A DNA stretch of 64,000 nt, from the NCBI RefSeq assembly GCF_030704535.1, contig NC_081821.1:6029001-6093000 (forward strand), read 5' to 3'. Positions 48,538 through 61,057 of this stretch are shown piece after piece (position 1 is the stretch's first letter; each line of letters starts with the position of its first letter). Made by a program: the position numbers and the translations under genes. Below the pieces are notes generated by a model that saw nothing but the letters and a program-made list of their open reading frames with translations, had not been told where the DNA came from and did no database searches. This DNA is from Vitis vinifera (Eukaryota; Streptophyta; Magnoliopsida; Vitales; Vitaceae).

Positions 48538-50195
48538 GGGAGAATTAGCCATAGGGTGGGTTGGATATAATAATTAGTAAGAGTAGCTCACTCGTTTAGG
48601 TTAATTTTATCCTTAAATATGTTTTCTATATTATTTATAAATAAATTTGAGATTGTTAATTATATGTGGCTCATACACGATGATAAGTATAGATAATCAA
48701 TCGTATATTTCTCAATCTGAAAAAATTATTATTCACTTTTGAACAATCAAGTGATTGTATAAAATTTTGCTATTTTTTTTTTAAAGAACCTTATAAAAAA
48801 AATAATTTTCAATATCTCATAAATAAAAACCATATCTTAATGTTATTATATTGTTTTAGATATGAAATATACAATTAAAAACTTTGTTACCATAATAGAA
48901 TGAATAATTATTTTTTATGAGCACTCATCAATTGAATAATATATAAATATTCAATTGACTAACACACAACTATTAAATGAAATAACTTACAATTATTCAT
49001 TGGGTAATACAACACATGAAAAAACTAAACAAAAATAAATTAAATTATTTTGTAATATATTATAATGATAGTGTATTTGTATTGTAAATATAATGTATTT
49101 ATTTTGTACCTATATTTCATTACAAAAGTAATAATTTTAAAAATGTTTATTCATACCCTATTGGTATTAACACATCGTACCAATATATTAATAACATTCA
49201 TCAAGTGCATTGAAATTATTTAATAATTTATATATATATAAACTACGAGTCTTGTGAATTCAAATTAGTATTTCATTTGGTTTTAGAAATGATTTATAAT
49301 ATAAGTATATTATGAAATATGGTATGATCATACAAAATTATCATTTTTATAAAAAAATTAAAAATTTTCCTAATTAAGTTTTATTGTAATGTAAGTGTAT
49401 TTATATTATAATTATAACATATTTTTATTATACCTGTATTTTATAATAAAAGTAATAATCTTGGAGATTACTTTTTATATCTCATTAATATTCAACATAT
49501 TAAATATATTAACATCATTCACTCAATGTATTGAGAAAAAAAAATTATATATGAAAATGAAGAAGAAAAAAAACACTATGCAAGGGAAAAAAAATCATAT
49601 AAATTTTTAAAATTTATTTTATTATAAAAATAAAAAATGATTAAAAATTCTCCATCATTTTCTTATTATTTTTAGATAATTTAAATGAAAAATTAAAAAT
49701 TTTATCTTCCTTGAATTTAATACAAAAACATAATTTATCAATTTAAAATTAATACATACATATCTATATATATATATATATATATATATATCATCATTTT
49801 TATTACATAATTACAAAACTTATTTTTTCTTAATAAAATTAAAAATTAGAATAAAAATAAAGAATGTAAAAAAAAATGATATTTTGAAAATATTTTTTAG
49901 AAGTATTTTTTGTTTTAAATAGTAAATTTATATAACAAATTATATTGTCAAGGGTTAAACCAAAATTTTTGATTTAAAATTTCATTGTCAGTGATTACAA
50001 TAAATGTAAGGGCCACACACCATAAATGTCTTAACAAATCAAGTGAAATGCTTTAAATGCATTGAATTTTAAAAGTTTTAGTTGAATGACAGTTTTGGTA
50101 TTTAAGTTTATTATTGTCCTCCCGAATAATTATCATAAGAGACCACCATTTCTAGTAATTATTCCATCCAACCCACCATTTTTGGTAATTCTCCC
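48538..50195. mobile_element. Mutator-like non-autonomous DNA transposon (1658 bp) with 9-bp target duplication
   Basis: The left end reads GGGAGAATTAGCC.. and the right end in reverse complement reads GGGAGAATTACCA... Both continue with GGTGGGTTGGAT and AATAATTA over about 45-50 bases at roughly 75 percent identity. The flanks are TCAGAAATA (48529-48537) and TTAGAAATA (50196-50204), 8 of 9 matching, which fits the 9-bp duplication of Mutator elements. The interior is extremely AT-rich and contains no transposase. It shares the first nine bases GGGAGAATT with the element at 16296. Confidence 0.8.
49764..49791. repeat. TA microsatellite
   Basis: A TA run inside the Mutator-like element at 48538-50195. 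Confidence 0.9.
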
Positions 50196-50204
50196 TTAGA
50201 AATA

Positions 50205-51330
50205 TTGTTCTACTTTAAGTGATTGACTCATCCAGCAAACCCAATGGATCTTTTAAATGAGTCCTTATAAACATTGATAACCAAATGGTTCATGATTAAA
50301 ACCTGTCAAATGATTAAATATAGTTCAAAGTAAATAAGTGGCTAGGAAGGAACAAAATTTGACGTCTTGGAGAAAGCTTGAAACTTCGGAGATTCAAGGG
50401 ATACAAACATAATACTCCTCGAAAAAGTTACTACATGTACCAATTAAGGTTTGTCATCTATGATTAGGTGGATAGAGAATAACATTGGGTAAGTATTGAC
50501 TAGTCAACCTTATTAATCTAATGATGTCATTATGAATATTTTTGGTTTATCATTGACAAATTAAGGTCATGCATACAATTGTTGAGAAGAGACTTATTTT
50601 ACGTTGATGATGGGATATGCCAATACTCTGGTAGACATTCATCATAATTATTTAAATATTATTATTTTGATTATTGATGTAAGTATGACCATATCTCATG
50701 AAGCGAATGTATATCTTATCAATCAAATTCATCATTCATTATTTTGGATGACCTTTTTTTTTTGTTTGGCACTCGAGTTCTAAGTACTCTCATAACATTT
50801 ATGATCATCACAAAACACCATTCATCTATATTCGACTTACAACAATACCTACAAAATTAACTTGATTCTTGGCCAATAATTTTTTATTTCAAATTGGGTT
50901 AGACTCTTACATGTAGCATTCATTTGGAACCTTAATTTTGATTTATTTGCACTTTTTTTAAATGACTTTTTAACCATTTCCAATGAACGCGGTTCAATAT
51001 GATAAAAAGGTCACACTTAGCATGCACTAAAACATGATGCTATAATCATAATCTCATTTACTAAACCTTTTAATTGTCTACTAAAATATATCAATTTTAT
51101 CATATAAGAAACAATGCGAAGAAAAGGAAAAAAAGAGAAAAAAAATATAAAAAAAAGAAAAGGAAAAAAAATATAAATGGTATTTAATATTTTACTTAGA
51201 CGGGATATCCAAAAAAGATTTGAAAAAGCTGGGTTAATTTTTGAATTTGGAATTATTTTATTTTGTTTTAATTTTTGTTTTTTTAGCCAAATATTCTGGG
51301 AGAAAAGAAATTAGTATGCAGAGGACTACG
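50205..51330. other. Intergenic region upstream of the HAD-like gene
   Basis: AT-rich and without a coding frame I can support. An A/G-rich tract at about 51115-51175 precedes the probable promoter of the next gene. Confidence 0.4.
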
Positions 51331-53479
51331 ACGTCAACTCTCCTCCCGCCCTGTTTGGAAACTAGACTTTGGTAAACCCTATCCGGATAAGGATATGCAA
51401 ACCCTAGTTTACTAGTGTTTGGATGCACGTAAAGGTAATAATTGTTACCATTCGCGAGCACCCGAGCAAAACCCCACTTTTACACCAAGGCCAATCTCAA
51501 TTGGATCTCCCCCACCCTGTTCGTCTATCAACTGCACGCTTTCTCACCTGCTCCTGCTTCTGCGCTCAACTCGCTGTCACAATGTATGCTTGTCTCTCTA
51601 TAATCCTTTTTTCTATCCACCATTCCATTATGCATATGTAGTCAATTTGTTTTTGAGGAAAATCGGTGATTGGTTGCATTAGTCAATGAGGACTTCAGTG
51701 TTGCAGAGTTTATTTTGCTGTTTTTGTACTGGGCTATTCTGGGTATTTGGTATTTTTTCGCATTTTGATTCTTTTTCTTTTAGCTCTTAATGTTGTGATC
51801 TGGTGTAAATTTGTAGTTCTTTTAGTTGGTCTTTTGTTTGGTTGCCGAGAAAAGGGAAAAAATTTGGATTTTGAATTCTGGGTATTTCGTATGATGGGTG
51901 CCGAGAAAACTTGAGGTTGAGTCAACTGGGTCTGGTGGAAGTATTTGGCTCAGGTGAGTTGAGTTGGGTTTTCTGTTTGTGGAAAGAGATGACAAGAGTT
52001 GTAGGGCATATTTTATGGTAGCACTTAACTGTCAAGTTACCCATGGGAAATGGGCATCTGATTGCATATTAAAGTTTGTTCGATTGGTTTTCATAAAGCT
52101 CCTGTTTGAGAAACCAAAACCCTAGGAAGCTGATTCCACCTCTGGTTGTGATCATCATTGTACTGTTCATGAGAAATTTTAACTCTAGCAAGGTTTTATT
52201 CTGTAATCTGTATCATACTTGGTTCATGCTGGCAAGAACAGCTGATTTAAATTATGCTAGCGAATGCCAACTCCTAAAAGGGCAATGGTAATTAGTTTCA
52301 TTGCTCACTCTGCTTCATCCTCAATAGATTACTGCAGTTTTAAGGGTCATTGGTTACATTCCTCATTGTTGACTCTTAACTCATTTGGTGTTTTGTTTTC
52401 CTGTTTTATCATATTTTATCTCATTCATTTTTTTCCCATAGATAGGGAAATCGATGTAAAAGACGTGTATACATATATGAAACACCTAAATATTGCAAGA
52501 ATGAGGTTTAAAATAATATAAAAGTAATTTCATCAAAGTCGCATGTGGTAAAAGAGGCAAATATATAACCTGTTTTAGTATATGCATCAAAACACTTCAA
52601 TCTTGAGGAGATCGGCTTAATAGGATATGATATTTTAATATTTGAATTAATCATGAAATCTAAATAATAAGTCTATTAATAAATACTATTATTCCAAATG
52701 CTCCAAGTTTCAACAGTCCCAAGACCAAAATACTATGAACATCAAAAAGAAACTATAGGTATGCACAGTTGCAACTACATATTTGTATGACCATATATAT
52801 ATTGGTCAACAGGGGGAAGATCAACTATTATTAAAAACATTCTATCAACTCTTCTAATATTCTTCATGCCCTGATTTTTCATTCAAGAGAGATTTTCCAC
52901 TAGAAGATCACCCAAAAGGGAAGAAGATTCATTTGGTGAGTTGGTTGACAGTGTGCTCGAATAAAAAGGTTGGAAGGCTAGGCATTATAAAGCTTGCTAC
53001 TTTAAATAGAGCCTTGTGCAGTAAGCAGTTTTGGAGATTTGTTAATGAGAAAGACAGGCTTTTGAGGAAGGTCATCAAAGGAAGGTTTGGAGAGTAGAAG
53101 GGGGTTGGGTTGCTCAAGAGGTATGGGGGTGGAATTAAATGCGGTGGGAGGAGACCAATCTTCAAACCACCATTTTTGTTGGAAATAGTAAGAGGACAAA
53201 GTTTTAGTTGGATAGGTGGGTCAGAAAAAGTTCCTTGGAAAAAGCATTTCTTCTTTCTATAGTCTTGCTTCAGCCAAATTTGCAAGAGTGGAGGATCTTT
53301 GCCTGATTGAGAGGGGTCAGAGTCACTGGAATCTTTAGTTTAAAAAGCGTTTTTAGGAATAGGGCCTGGAGGCCGTTGATAGGCTTATGAAGAGTACCAT
53401 TTTTGTAAATTTGATTGAGAAAAGGGAACATACCTTCTTGTTAAGCTAGGCGGAGAAGAGATATTCCAAGTGAATTCTT

Positions 53480-53566
53480 ATACGTCTTGTGTACTTTGGT
53501 GTGCCACTTTGACATTTTATTAATATTATTTGCATTTACCTATCAAAAAAAAAAGAAAAAAAAGAG
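53480..53566 (+). mobile_element. Extremely truncated LINE insertion (~87 bp) with 17-bp target duplication
   Basis: The 17-mer ATTCCAAGTGAATTCTT occurs exactly at 53463-53479 and again at 53567-53583. Between them lies a short sequence ending TATCAAAAAAAAAAGAAAAA, the tail of an L1. The older LINE coding order continues across the site once the insert and one 17-mer are removed, so this is target-primed retrotransposition with very early termination. Confidence 0.8.
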
Positions 53567-53936
53567 ATTCCAAGTGAATTCTTTCTACAATTTGATGTGC
53601 TTTGGAGATCATTCTCTTTTTCTTTGAAAGAGGAGGTGTGGGGTTCATGTGCCCCTTTAAGAGCTTGTTTCTTTGCTTGGGAAGTAGGGTGGAAGAAAAT
53701 TTTAACAATAGACCAAATAATGACAAGGGGACTTTTGTGAATAGATGTAGTCTTTGTAGAGCTAATTTAGAATTGACAAACCATATGTTAATGGGTGTCT
53801 TGATTAAAAGTGATACAATAATCCTTGATTGGGGAAAATTAACTCCATGTTTTCAAAACATGAAATATGACCTCTTTTGGGCAAAAATGCCTATCACTTT
53901 TTTTTTTTAATACCTATCTTATGTTAAAAAGAGCCC

Positions 53937-53963
53937 GGGGGGGGGGGGGGGGGGGTGGGGGGG
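53937..53963 (+). repeat. Long guanine run
   Basis: Nineteen consecutive G, one T, then seven G, just after AGCCC. It is unlike anything nearby. It could form a G-quadruplex, or it could be a base-calling or assembly artefact. Confidence 0.8.
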
Positions 53964-55315
53964 TTATGTTTACAACTCTAGTTATATTTAGAATTTCCAA
54001 AAGCAAGGTTATTTTTCCAAATTAAGAATTATTTTATTCTTTTGGTGCAGATATTCCTATCTTAATTCACTATAAAAAAGTTCAATTGTCGTGGGGCATA
54101 TTATTATTATTATTTTTGGGAATAAAAGAGTTTTTCCAGAATCAATTAAAATCTCTTATTGAGTTCGAAGGCTTGGGAGTTGGGGCATGAATAAAAGGTC
54201 AAGGGAGGTGTGTAGAGGCTTTTTGTGGTGCATTCGGAAAGAGCTAATAGTTGGATTTTCAATGAGGTGGAGGTATCTGACTAGAAATTTAAAGAGGCTT
54301 TTATTAAATCCCTTTGGGAGTGGTCTAAAGTCCTGTTGGGAATGGTTTTGCTTGACTTCATTGATGGCCTAAGTCGAAGATAGTTGGTTTTTGTACAGTT
54401 TCCTATGTTCATTCTCATCCATTGTAAATTTCGAGTGTACATGGGATGTGCCCCTCTTTTTGCCAGGCACTGGTTAATTTGTTTCTATAAAAAAAAAAAG
54501 GCCTTCCAAGTTCATCATTATTCTCTCACACCCACCAAAAATGGGGACGAAGCCTCAAACAAGAAACCTGATTTTAACTTAAAAACAAGAAGAAAGTGTA
54601 AGTATGAACTAACTCAATTTCTCAGTGCTTTGAAGAAAATTAATATATGTGTCATTATTTATAAAAAAAAAAAAAAGGCATCAGAGAGAGAGTTTTTTAT
54701 AGCAGAGGCAAACTAAAATGGAAATTAATACATTTCTATACTTTTTCTGCCTCCAGAATGAGGAGGATGAAGTGTCTAGAGTCTGTTCTTTTCTGTTTTC
54801 AAATCTATATATGAATGAGTTGTTTTCTGGTGACTTTAATTGTGCATATATTCTGTCTTTGCAACTTGTTTTAATTGAGTAGTAATGTTATGTTAATCAT
54901 GTTTCCAGCCTTATCCTCTATAATATGGTCAATTTTTCCATTAAAAATATTGAACTGTTACTTGGGTCCTTTGGTTGATTGCATGATTATATGTGGCAGC
55001 TGCACAATGTTTGAAGCTTGTTTGTTTCTTAAGCAATGTGGAGCTTATTTTTGGTTTTGATCAACCATTATTGCAGGTCCTAACTCAGAAAGGGGTGGAA
55101 ATAATTAGAATAAACTGTTTACATCTTCTGAAACTAACCAGGAAGAGGCTACACGGAGAAAATAAATTGTGTGGAGATTGATCTAATGAATGGAAGTGTG
55201 ATAATTTCTGAACAGAAATCCTGAAACGTCTTGGAGAAACTAAACTGATTCAGTTGAGAATCCTGCCCCAGAAACTGATTCATATCTACAGTCTTCAGTC
55301 AGTATTTGCTTAGAG

Positions 55316-58300
55316 ATGGATTTGGAAGTGGCACCCTGTGATGCAAGCTCTAGTCTCTGTGCCCAAAAGAAGAGAAAGAAGCACAAGCAAAGGCACAATT
55401 CCATGGAAAATAATCATACAGATCATGGTCATCGGGAGGGTACTTCTTCAATGGAGAATAGACCCCTTGGTAGTGATTCACCTCAAGAGCCTCCAGATAA
55501 TAGCAGTGCAAAGCTGGATCTGGAAGCCCAACTTGATTCAGATGTGAAAAGGTTGGAGAAAAACAAAGGCAGAAACAAGCATGAGAAGAGACGTTATTCT
55601 CTGAAAGATAAGGCTTTAGGCTATGGTGCTTCAGAAGAGGGTACATCTTTAAAGAACCTATCAATGGAACAAAAGTCTGCAGTTAACACACGCTTAAATT
55701 TGGAAAAGACTGAACCTAGTGCAGAAGTGGGTTCATCTCATAAAAAGACTAATAAGGGAAAAAGGTGGAAGAAGAGGCATAATGACTTCAAAATTAATGG
55801 TACAGATCATGATCTTCGTGAGGGTGGTCATGTGCCTAGCACAGATTTAACAATTATCAACCATTCTGAAAAAGCGGATGTGAGTTTTATTTCATATCCT
55901 AGTTCAATAAAGAACCATGATGACAAAGCTGATGATGATGCTGCTTTGCTTGAAATGAAAAATGATGTTAATATCAATAAGAGGAAGACAAAAATCAAAA
56001 CCTATGGCAGGAGAAAGACAAGGTTCTCCAATTCCTCAGAAAGTAATTTGGAATCTATGAAGGAAGATGGTATGAGCTCCTCAACGCAGGTTGTACAAAG
56101 TAATTCAACTGGGGTGTATTCTTTTAAACATTCACTTAATGACCCTGGATCTGTCCTTTCAGGGAATAAGTTGGCAAGGCTCCGGGTGGAAGATGGTACC
56201 TCAGTACATCCTCTGAAAGATATTGCAATGGAGGCAGCCTTTGTTAACTGTTCAGATAGTAAACCTACATCTGAGAAAAGGAAGAAGAACATGGTGAGCA
56301 ATTTAAAAGATGCTACTGATGAAACTAGTTTTGTAAAGATGCCAGTTATCCCTGCTGGGAACTCTGAACCTGTAAATGGGGTTAAGCTAGATAAGATGAA
56401 GGGTGCATTGCAGGATGAGGCTGAGAACGTGGAGGAAGAAACTGAGGTGAAAGAAATAATTCCTTCTTCATCACATTTAGGTGCTATAAAAGATGATGTC
56501 AAAATAGTTAACAAAGAGGAGAATCCTCCACATACATCACAATCTCTTCCAGAAAGAGCTGTTAGTTGCCATTCCAGAAAGAAGCTCCTTATACTTGATG
56601 TGAATGGATTACTTGCTGATATTGTTCCATATTTTGTTGAAGGATATAAACCGGACATAGTAGTTTCACGGAAATCAGGTCAAAATTGTCACTTAAGGCT
56701 TGATCTTTTGTTGAAATGTGTAAACATTTTATTAATTATTATTTTCTTTCCACAGCTTAGTTCTAACCTGATTCTGATTCTTTCCTTTTTCAGTTTTTAA
56801 GAGACCCTTCTGTGATGATTTTCTGCAGTTTTGCTTCGAAAGATTTGATGTTGGTGTTTGGTCATCAAGAACCAAGTACTCTTCAACTTTTGACTAATCT
56901 TTCTTTCTCCTTTTCTTGTTTCTCCACATTTGGAATTGCTCCTTCTGGAAGAACCATTGTTTTTTGGAAGTTCTAATGTGTCTTGGATAGAAAAATGTAT
57001 CAGCTGTATGTTTGTGGATTAGAAAATGTATTACAGTGTGTTCAACATTGTGCGTTGAGTGTTTTGCCTGCTATTTTGCGTGCAGGAAAAATGTGGATAT
57101 GGTGCTTGAATTTCTTATGGCAGATGCCAGACACAAATTGCTTTTTTGTTGGGTAAGCCATTCTAAGATCTTGTATCAGTTTGGACTTTCCAGTCTTGTT
57201 CCCTATGAAATCTCTTTTCAACTTGCATCGGACATCGTGCTATGTTTACTGCTCCATAATCTTGAAGTTTTTGCTTAACTGGCTGCATAAGTCTGTCAAA
57301 GTGCTACTTTTAGTTCTTAGATCAGCCACATGGTGTTTCTTCATTTCAATGTCATCGACCCAGAACTAAACTAAATGAAGATGGCATATTTCGCATTTCA
57401 ACCTTTGCAACAAAGAATTAATAATATAACCATAGACTACAACCAAATCTCATATGCATGGATGATGCTTTGATTTGTAATCACGAGTTGCACCAACCAA
57501 GTTTATAATAGCTAAACTCATTGTTTGATGCTGTGTTTTATTGATTTTTGAAACTTGAAAACCATTTTGAGTTTTTGTTAACTATTCAATGTCTTTTCCC
57601 CAAGTGAAAGCCTAGCTATGGACTGCACTCAATTTGAGATTTCTCTTTGGTTAAGTTTCCATAAGCTACAATTTCAAGGCATAAACTAAAATAATAAATA
57701 TTTTGAAAATGTACTTTGAACTACAACTTATGCAAATTAGCATGAACCTTACACCTTACCGGTTAAGATATGAAAATATTTTCATCTTTAAGCCTATTAT
57801 ATTATTGGTTAAAAGGTAGTAAGGTTAAAATTTGATAGATCGGAAATAAAATGACTACATAGAAACATTAACACATGTCTAAAACATTCTTAGAAGCTTG
57901 AAACTTAAAGTGGAATTATTGTTTCAATGAATGCTGGAAAGTGTTATCCCAAATGAACTTATTATCTGAATGATTTCAATATTGACCTTGAGGATGAACT
58001 TATCAAAAAAAAATATTGACCTTGAGGATGATGATGGTAATAAAAAAAATGGAAATTTCTCCTTGAACAGTTATTTTTCTTTTTTTTGATTTTTTTTTAA
58101 ATATGAAACGTAATACACACATACACACACACACACACACACAAAAGGTTGTCTATTAGTGATGTTCTGTAGTGCTGCAAAGTGAAGCCAGTTGATTTCT
58201 ACATTATAAAGAAGTGTCAATGGTCCATGCAAGTGTATAGTTACAGTTATGTTGTTATGCTTGCATAAACATTAGTTCTTTTTTGGTATATTAAGTGGGT

Positions 58301-61057
58301 CTTATAGGAATTTGGAACTCTTAGTTTAATCATATTTATTAGCAGCTCAACTGAAATTGGAACTTAGAACATCATTTTCAAAGTTTAGCTAGTTTATGTT
58401 CTGGATTTTATTTTATATTAAGAAAAATGGTAGTTTTACAAAAGAAATGGCTCACATATGGGGGATGCTACTAAGCAGGAGGTATACCAGGAGCACCAAG
58501 TCTGATGATACTTTCCCTCTTTTACAAAGTTTGGAAGTTCTCTCTTAGAAGCTCCGTAATTGATTCCCTTTTGTTTTCTCCATGTGTTCAAACATGTGAA
58601 AGGGACCTATTTTATTCATGTTTGAGGGGAATTTGCCATTGAAGGTGACTTTTCTCAGTTTATGCTTTCTTATTTCACAGATCCATGGTCCATATAAGTA
58701 TACTTACAGTCGCACATCACCATAGTTCCCTTTTAATTACACTATATTGGTTAGGACAGAAATTGAAACTTTCGTGTAAGAGTATTTTTGTGAATTCTAT
58801 GCAGAATCTATGCATTAAAATGTTGCTTTGTAAAGTTGAATCATCAAAATTCTAGTGCTCAGTAATAACATATCTATGATATGTTGAATGTTTGTATTTG
58901 ACTCCACTACCTGAGTATTTTTCGTGAAATTGGTTACATAGAGTAATAAAGTAATAACATACTTTATTGTTATAATATATGTGTGGGCTACACAATATGG
59001 AGAAATTAGAGACAATACATATTATGTTTTATAAGTTGACAAGCTCATAAATAATCTTAGTATATTATTTTCAGTTTGGAGTATCCATGGTATGTGTTAC
59101 CATTTGGGTGACACTTTGGGAATTCATAAGAATATATACCCATTTTTTCAGAAATTCTGTGTGAAGGCCACCTTGAATGTGTTAAGTTTTCAAAGAGGGT
59201 TTTATGTGGTCCTCAAACTCAATTGAATATCCTTAGGATTCGATACTTATCAATACATGCTTTCCTGTAAGCAACAACTCGGGTTTTATAATCTCATGTT
59301 TGTAATATGTTATTTCATTATCATTTCCGTTTTGATGAGAATTGCTTTTATCTCCTCTGAGTGGATGTTAGTTTGAAAGAACCTTTCACTCCATCCATAA
59401 GTTCTAGAATTTGAAAAAAAAAAGAAAAATATAGACCATTTTGTCATTGTTGACACAATAAAAGTCTTGCCTGTCCTGAGGAAGGTTGGCTGCAGTTGAT
59501 CACCACATTCATATCTATTTTGATTCTTGTTCTTGGGAAATGCTTCTTTCTTAACTATGTTTTATTGTTTTTTCTGCTTAAATCTGAATTTTTAACTATT
59601 CTGCTTCTGGCCATAAAACCATTCAACAAATCATCAAATTTGTAGCAAATTCAAAGCTGAAATGAGGTTATTTTTGGTTTGCTATTTAAATTTTATTTCT
59701 GTACCTGTAATGCTGAAAGCTTCAGCCACTTGAACTTTTCACAATAACTGTATCTAAGCCATGCCAGCATTGCTGAATTAATGACTCTATTAGCCAAGCC
59801 ACTTCCTTTTCTTTGATATGTATTAGCAACTTCATGCTTTCAGATATGGTTTTAAATGTGTGAATGACCATTGAATCTTATGATGATTTATTCAGGATCA
59901 ATCCCAGTGTACCAATACGGGATTTACTACTCATGAGAATCCGCAGAAGCCCCTGCTTTTAAAAGAACTTAGAAAACTATGGGAAAAGCATGAGCCAAAT
60001 CTTCGATGGGAAAAGGGAGAGTATAATGAATCAAATACATTGTTGTTAGATGATTCACCATGCAAGGCATTGCTGAATCCTGTGAGTTTGTCATCCCTGC
60101 CCACCTTTTTTATCCATCATTTTGGAGTTCTCAATTAGATTTATCATTTTCATGGCTTATTTTACACTTTGAATCTTACCTTAATCTAATAATCTGGGTT
60201 AACTTGTCATTTGATCAGGCATACACAGCAATCTTTCCCTATTCCTATGAGTACAAGGATGTTAAAGATAATATGTTAGGTGAGGCACCCCAACTTGATA
60301 CAGAGTTTTCAGTTTTGAGAAATGTAAGGTGCACAACAGATGGATTGATATGTGAAATTCATATATGGATTTGGGATTCATGGCTGACCCCACCAAAAAA
60401 GTGACCTTTGTGACTTCTCTTAGTCTTGCTATTACTACCTACCGTCTCATTCAAATGATTCCTGGTTTTTCTTAGAATATCCCAATTGTTTCAAATAGAT
60501 CCTAAATATCAATCTATGCTTTCCCTAGTCCTTCCTTAAAGCTAAAAATTCATTCTTGAAATCCAACTTTTTTTGTTTTCTTGCTAGTTTTTGTCATTAA
60601 TTTCTATTTTAATTCATTCTGTGAAGCCATGCCAAATCCTGGATTTGTTTCTGTGGTTATAACTGGGTATAGGCTGTCCACAGGTCGTGGTTGCCCCTCT
60701 TTGCTGTACAAGTTTTCCATCTAGTCTATCTATTTCCATCCTAATGTCATCTCTTAGTGTACCTTAGATTTCTTATTCTGTTTAGCTTTTTTGTGTATCT
60801 TCTATGCCTTCTGTGGAATGATAACCAATGAGTTTTCAAATTTGTGGTTTACACTAGCAACCGGAGGCAAGCTTCGGGTTTACCTTGAAGGGTTAGCCAT
60901 GGCTGATAATGTTCAGAAGTATGTCAAACAAAATCCATTTGGTCAACGGGCTATCACAAAATCGAGTGCAACCTGGACTTACTATAGTAAGGTTGTTAGC
61001 AAATACTCATACACACAAGAGGAAGATGGCAGGAATTCTCATGCTTGTCGGCAGTGA
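55316..61057 (+). CDS. HAD-superfamily FCP1-like (CTD-phosphatase-like) protein with basic N-terminus (652 aa)
   Basis: Six coding exons: 55316-56678, 56794-56875, 57086-57152, 59896-60081, 60219-60279 and 60858-61057, totalling 1959 nt in frame. Residues 1-420 are charged, Ser- and Lys-rich, with likely nuclear signals KKRKKHKQR (near residue 20) and GKRWKKR (near 147), and have no recognised fold. The C-terminal ~230 residues are a NIF/FCP1-type HAD domain. Motif I is LLILDVNGLLADI with Asp428, motif II is VGVWSSRTKKNV and the acidic motif is LLLDDSPCKALLNP (Asp556-Asp557). FCP1-like enzymes remove phosphates from RNA polymerase II and other proteins, using Asp as nucleophile and a second Asp as acid/base in DxD. 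Here the second position is Asn430, so phosphatase activity is doubtful. The last acceptor (60857) was chosen because it gives MLATGGKLRVYLEGLAMADN in frame. Confidence 0.88.
58113..58143. repeat. CA microsatellite
   Basis: ACACAC run in the 2.7-kb intron between coding exons 3 and 4 of the HAD-like gene, broken once by ATA near its start. Confidence 0.9.

Larger units (their letters stand above)
52860..54499 (+). mobile_element. Degenerate L1-type LINE in the leader intron of the HAD-like gene
   Basis: Plus-strand fragments include EKDRLLRKVIKGRFG, then EVWGSCAPLRACFFAWEVGW, KILTIDQIMTRGLLVNRCSL and CRANLELTNHMLM. This order (spacer, then W..A..FFAWE, then a C..C..H zinc-binding box) is that of the 3' half of plant L1 ORF2. 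It ends in an A-run at 54489-54499. It is full of stops and frameshifts. A second, tiny LINE insertion interrupts it at 53480-53566. Confidence 0.7.
51340..55315 (+). other. 5' leader exons and 3.5-kb leader intron of the HAD-like gene
   Basis: A probable first exon ends near 51583 (GTCACAAT|GTATGC). It follows a CT-rich leader and AAACCCTA motifs (about 51376 and 51400). A second exon starts at 55079 after TATTGCAG and runs through the ATG at 55316. The intron between them carries old LINE sequence (52860-54499). Exon 1 is inferred from composition and the donor site. Confidence 0.45.

Noticed and set aside
51419..51682. Two overlapping short frames near the start of the HAD-like gene
   Set aside because: They sit in a CT-rich leader with a splice donor in the middle and give no recognised protein.
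56002..56658. A 218-residue minus-strand frame opposite the HAD-like exon
   Set aside because: It is antisense of the low-complexity basic region. The plus strand joins correctly to conserved HAD motifs.
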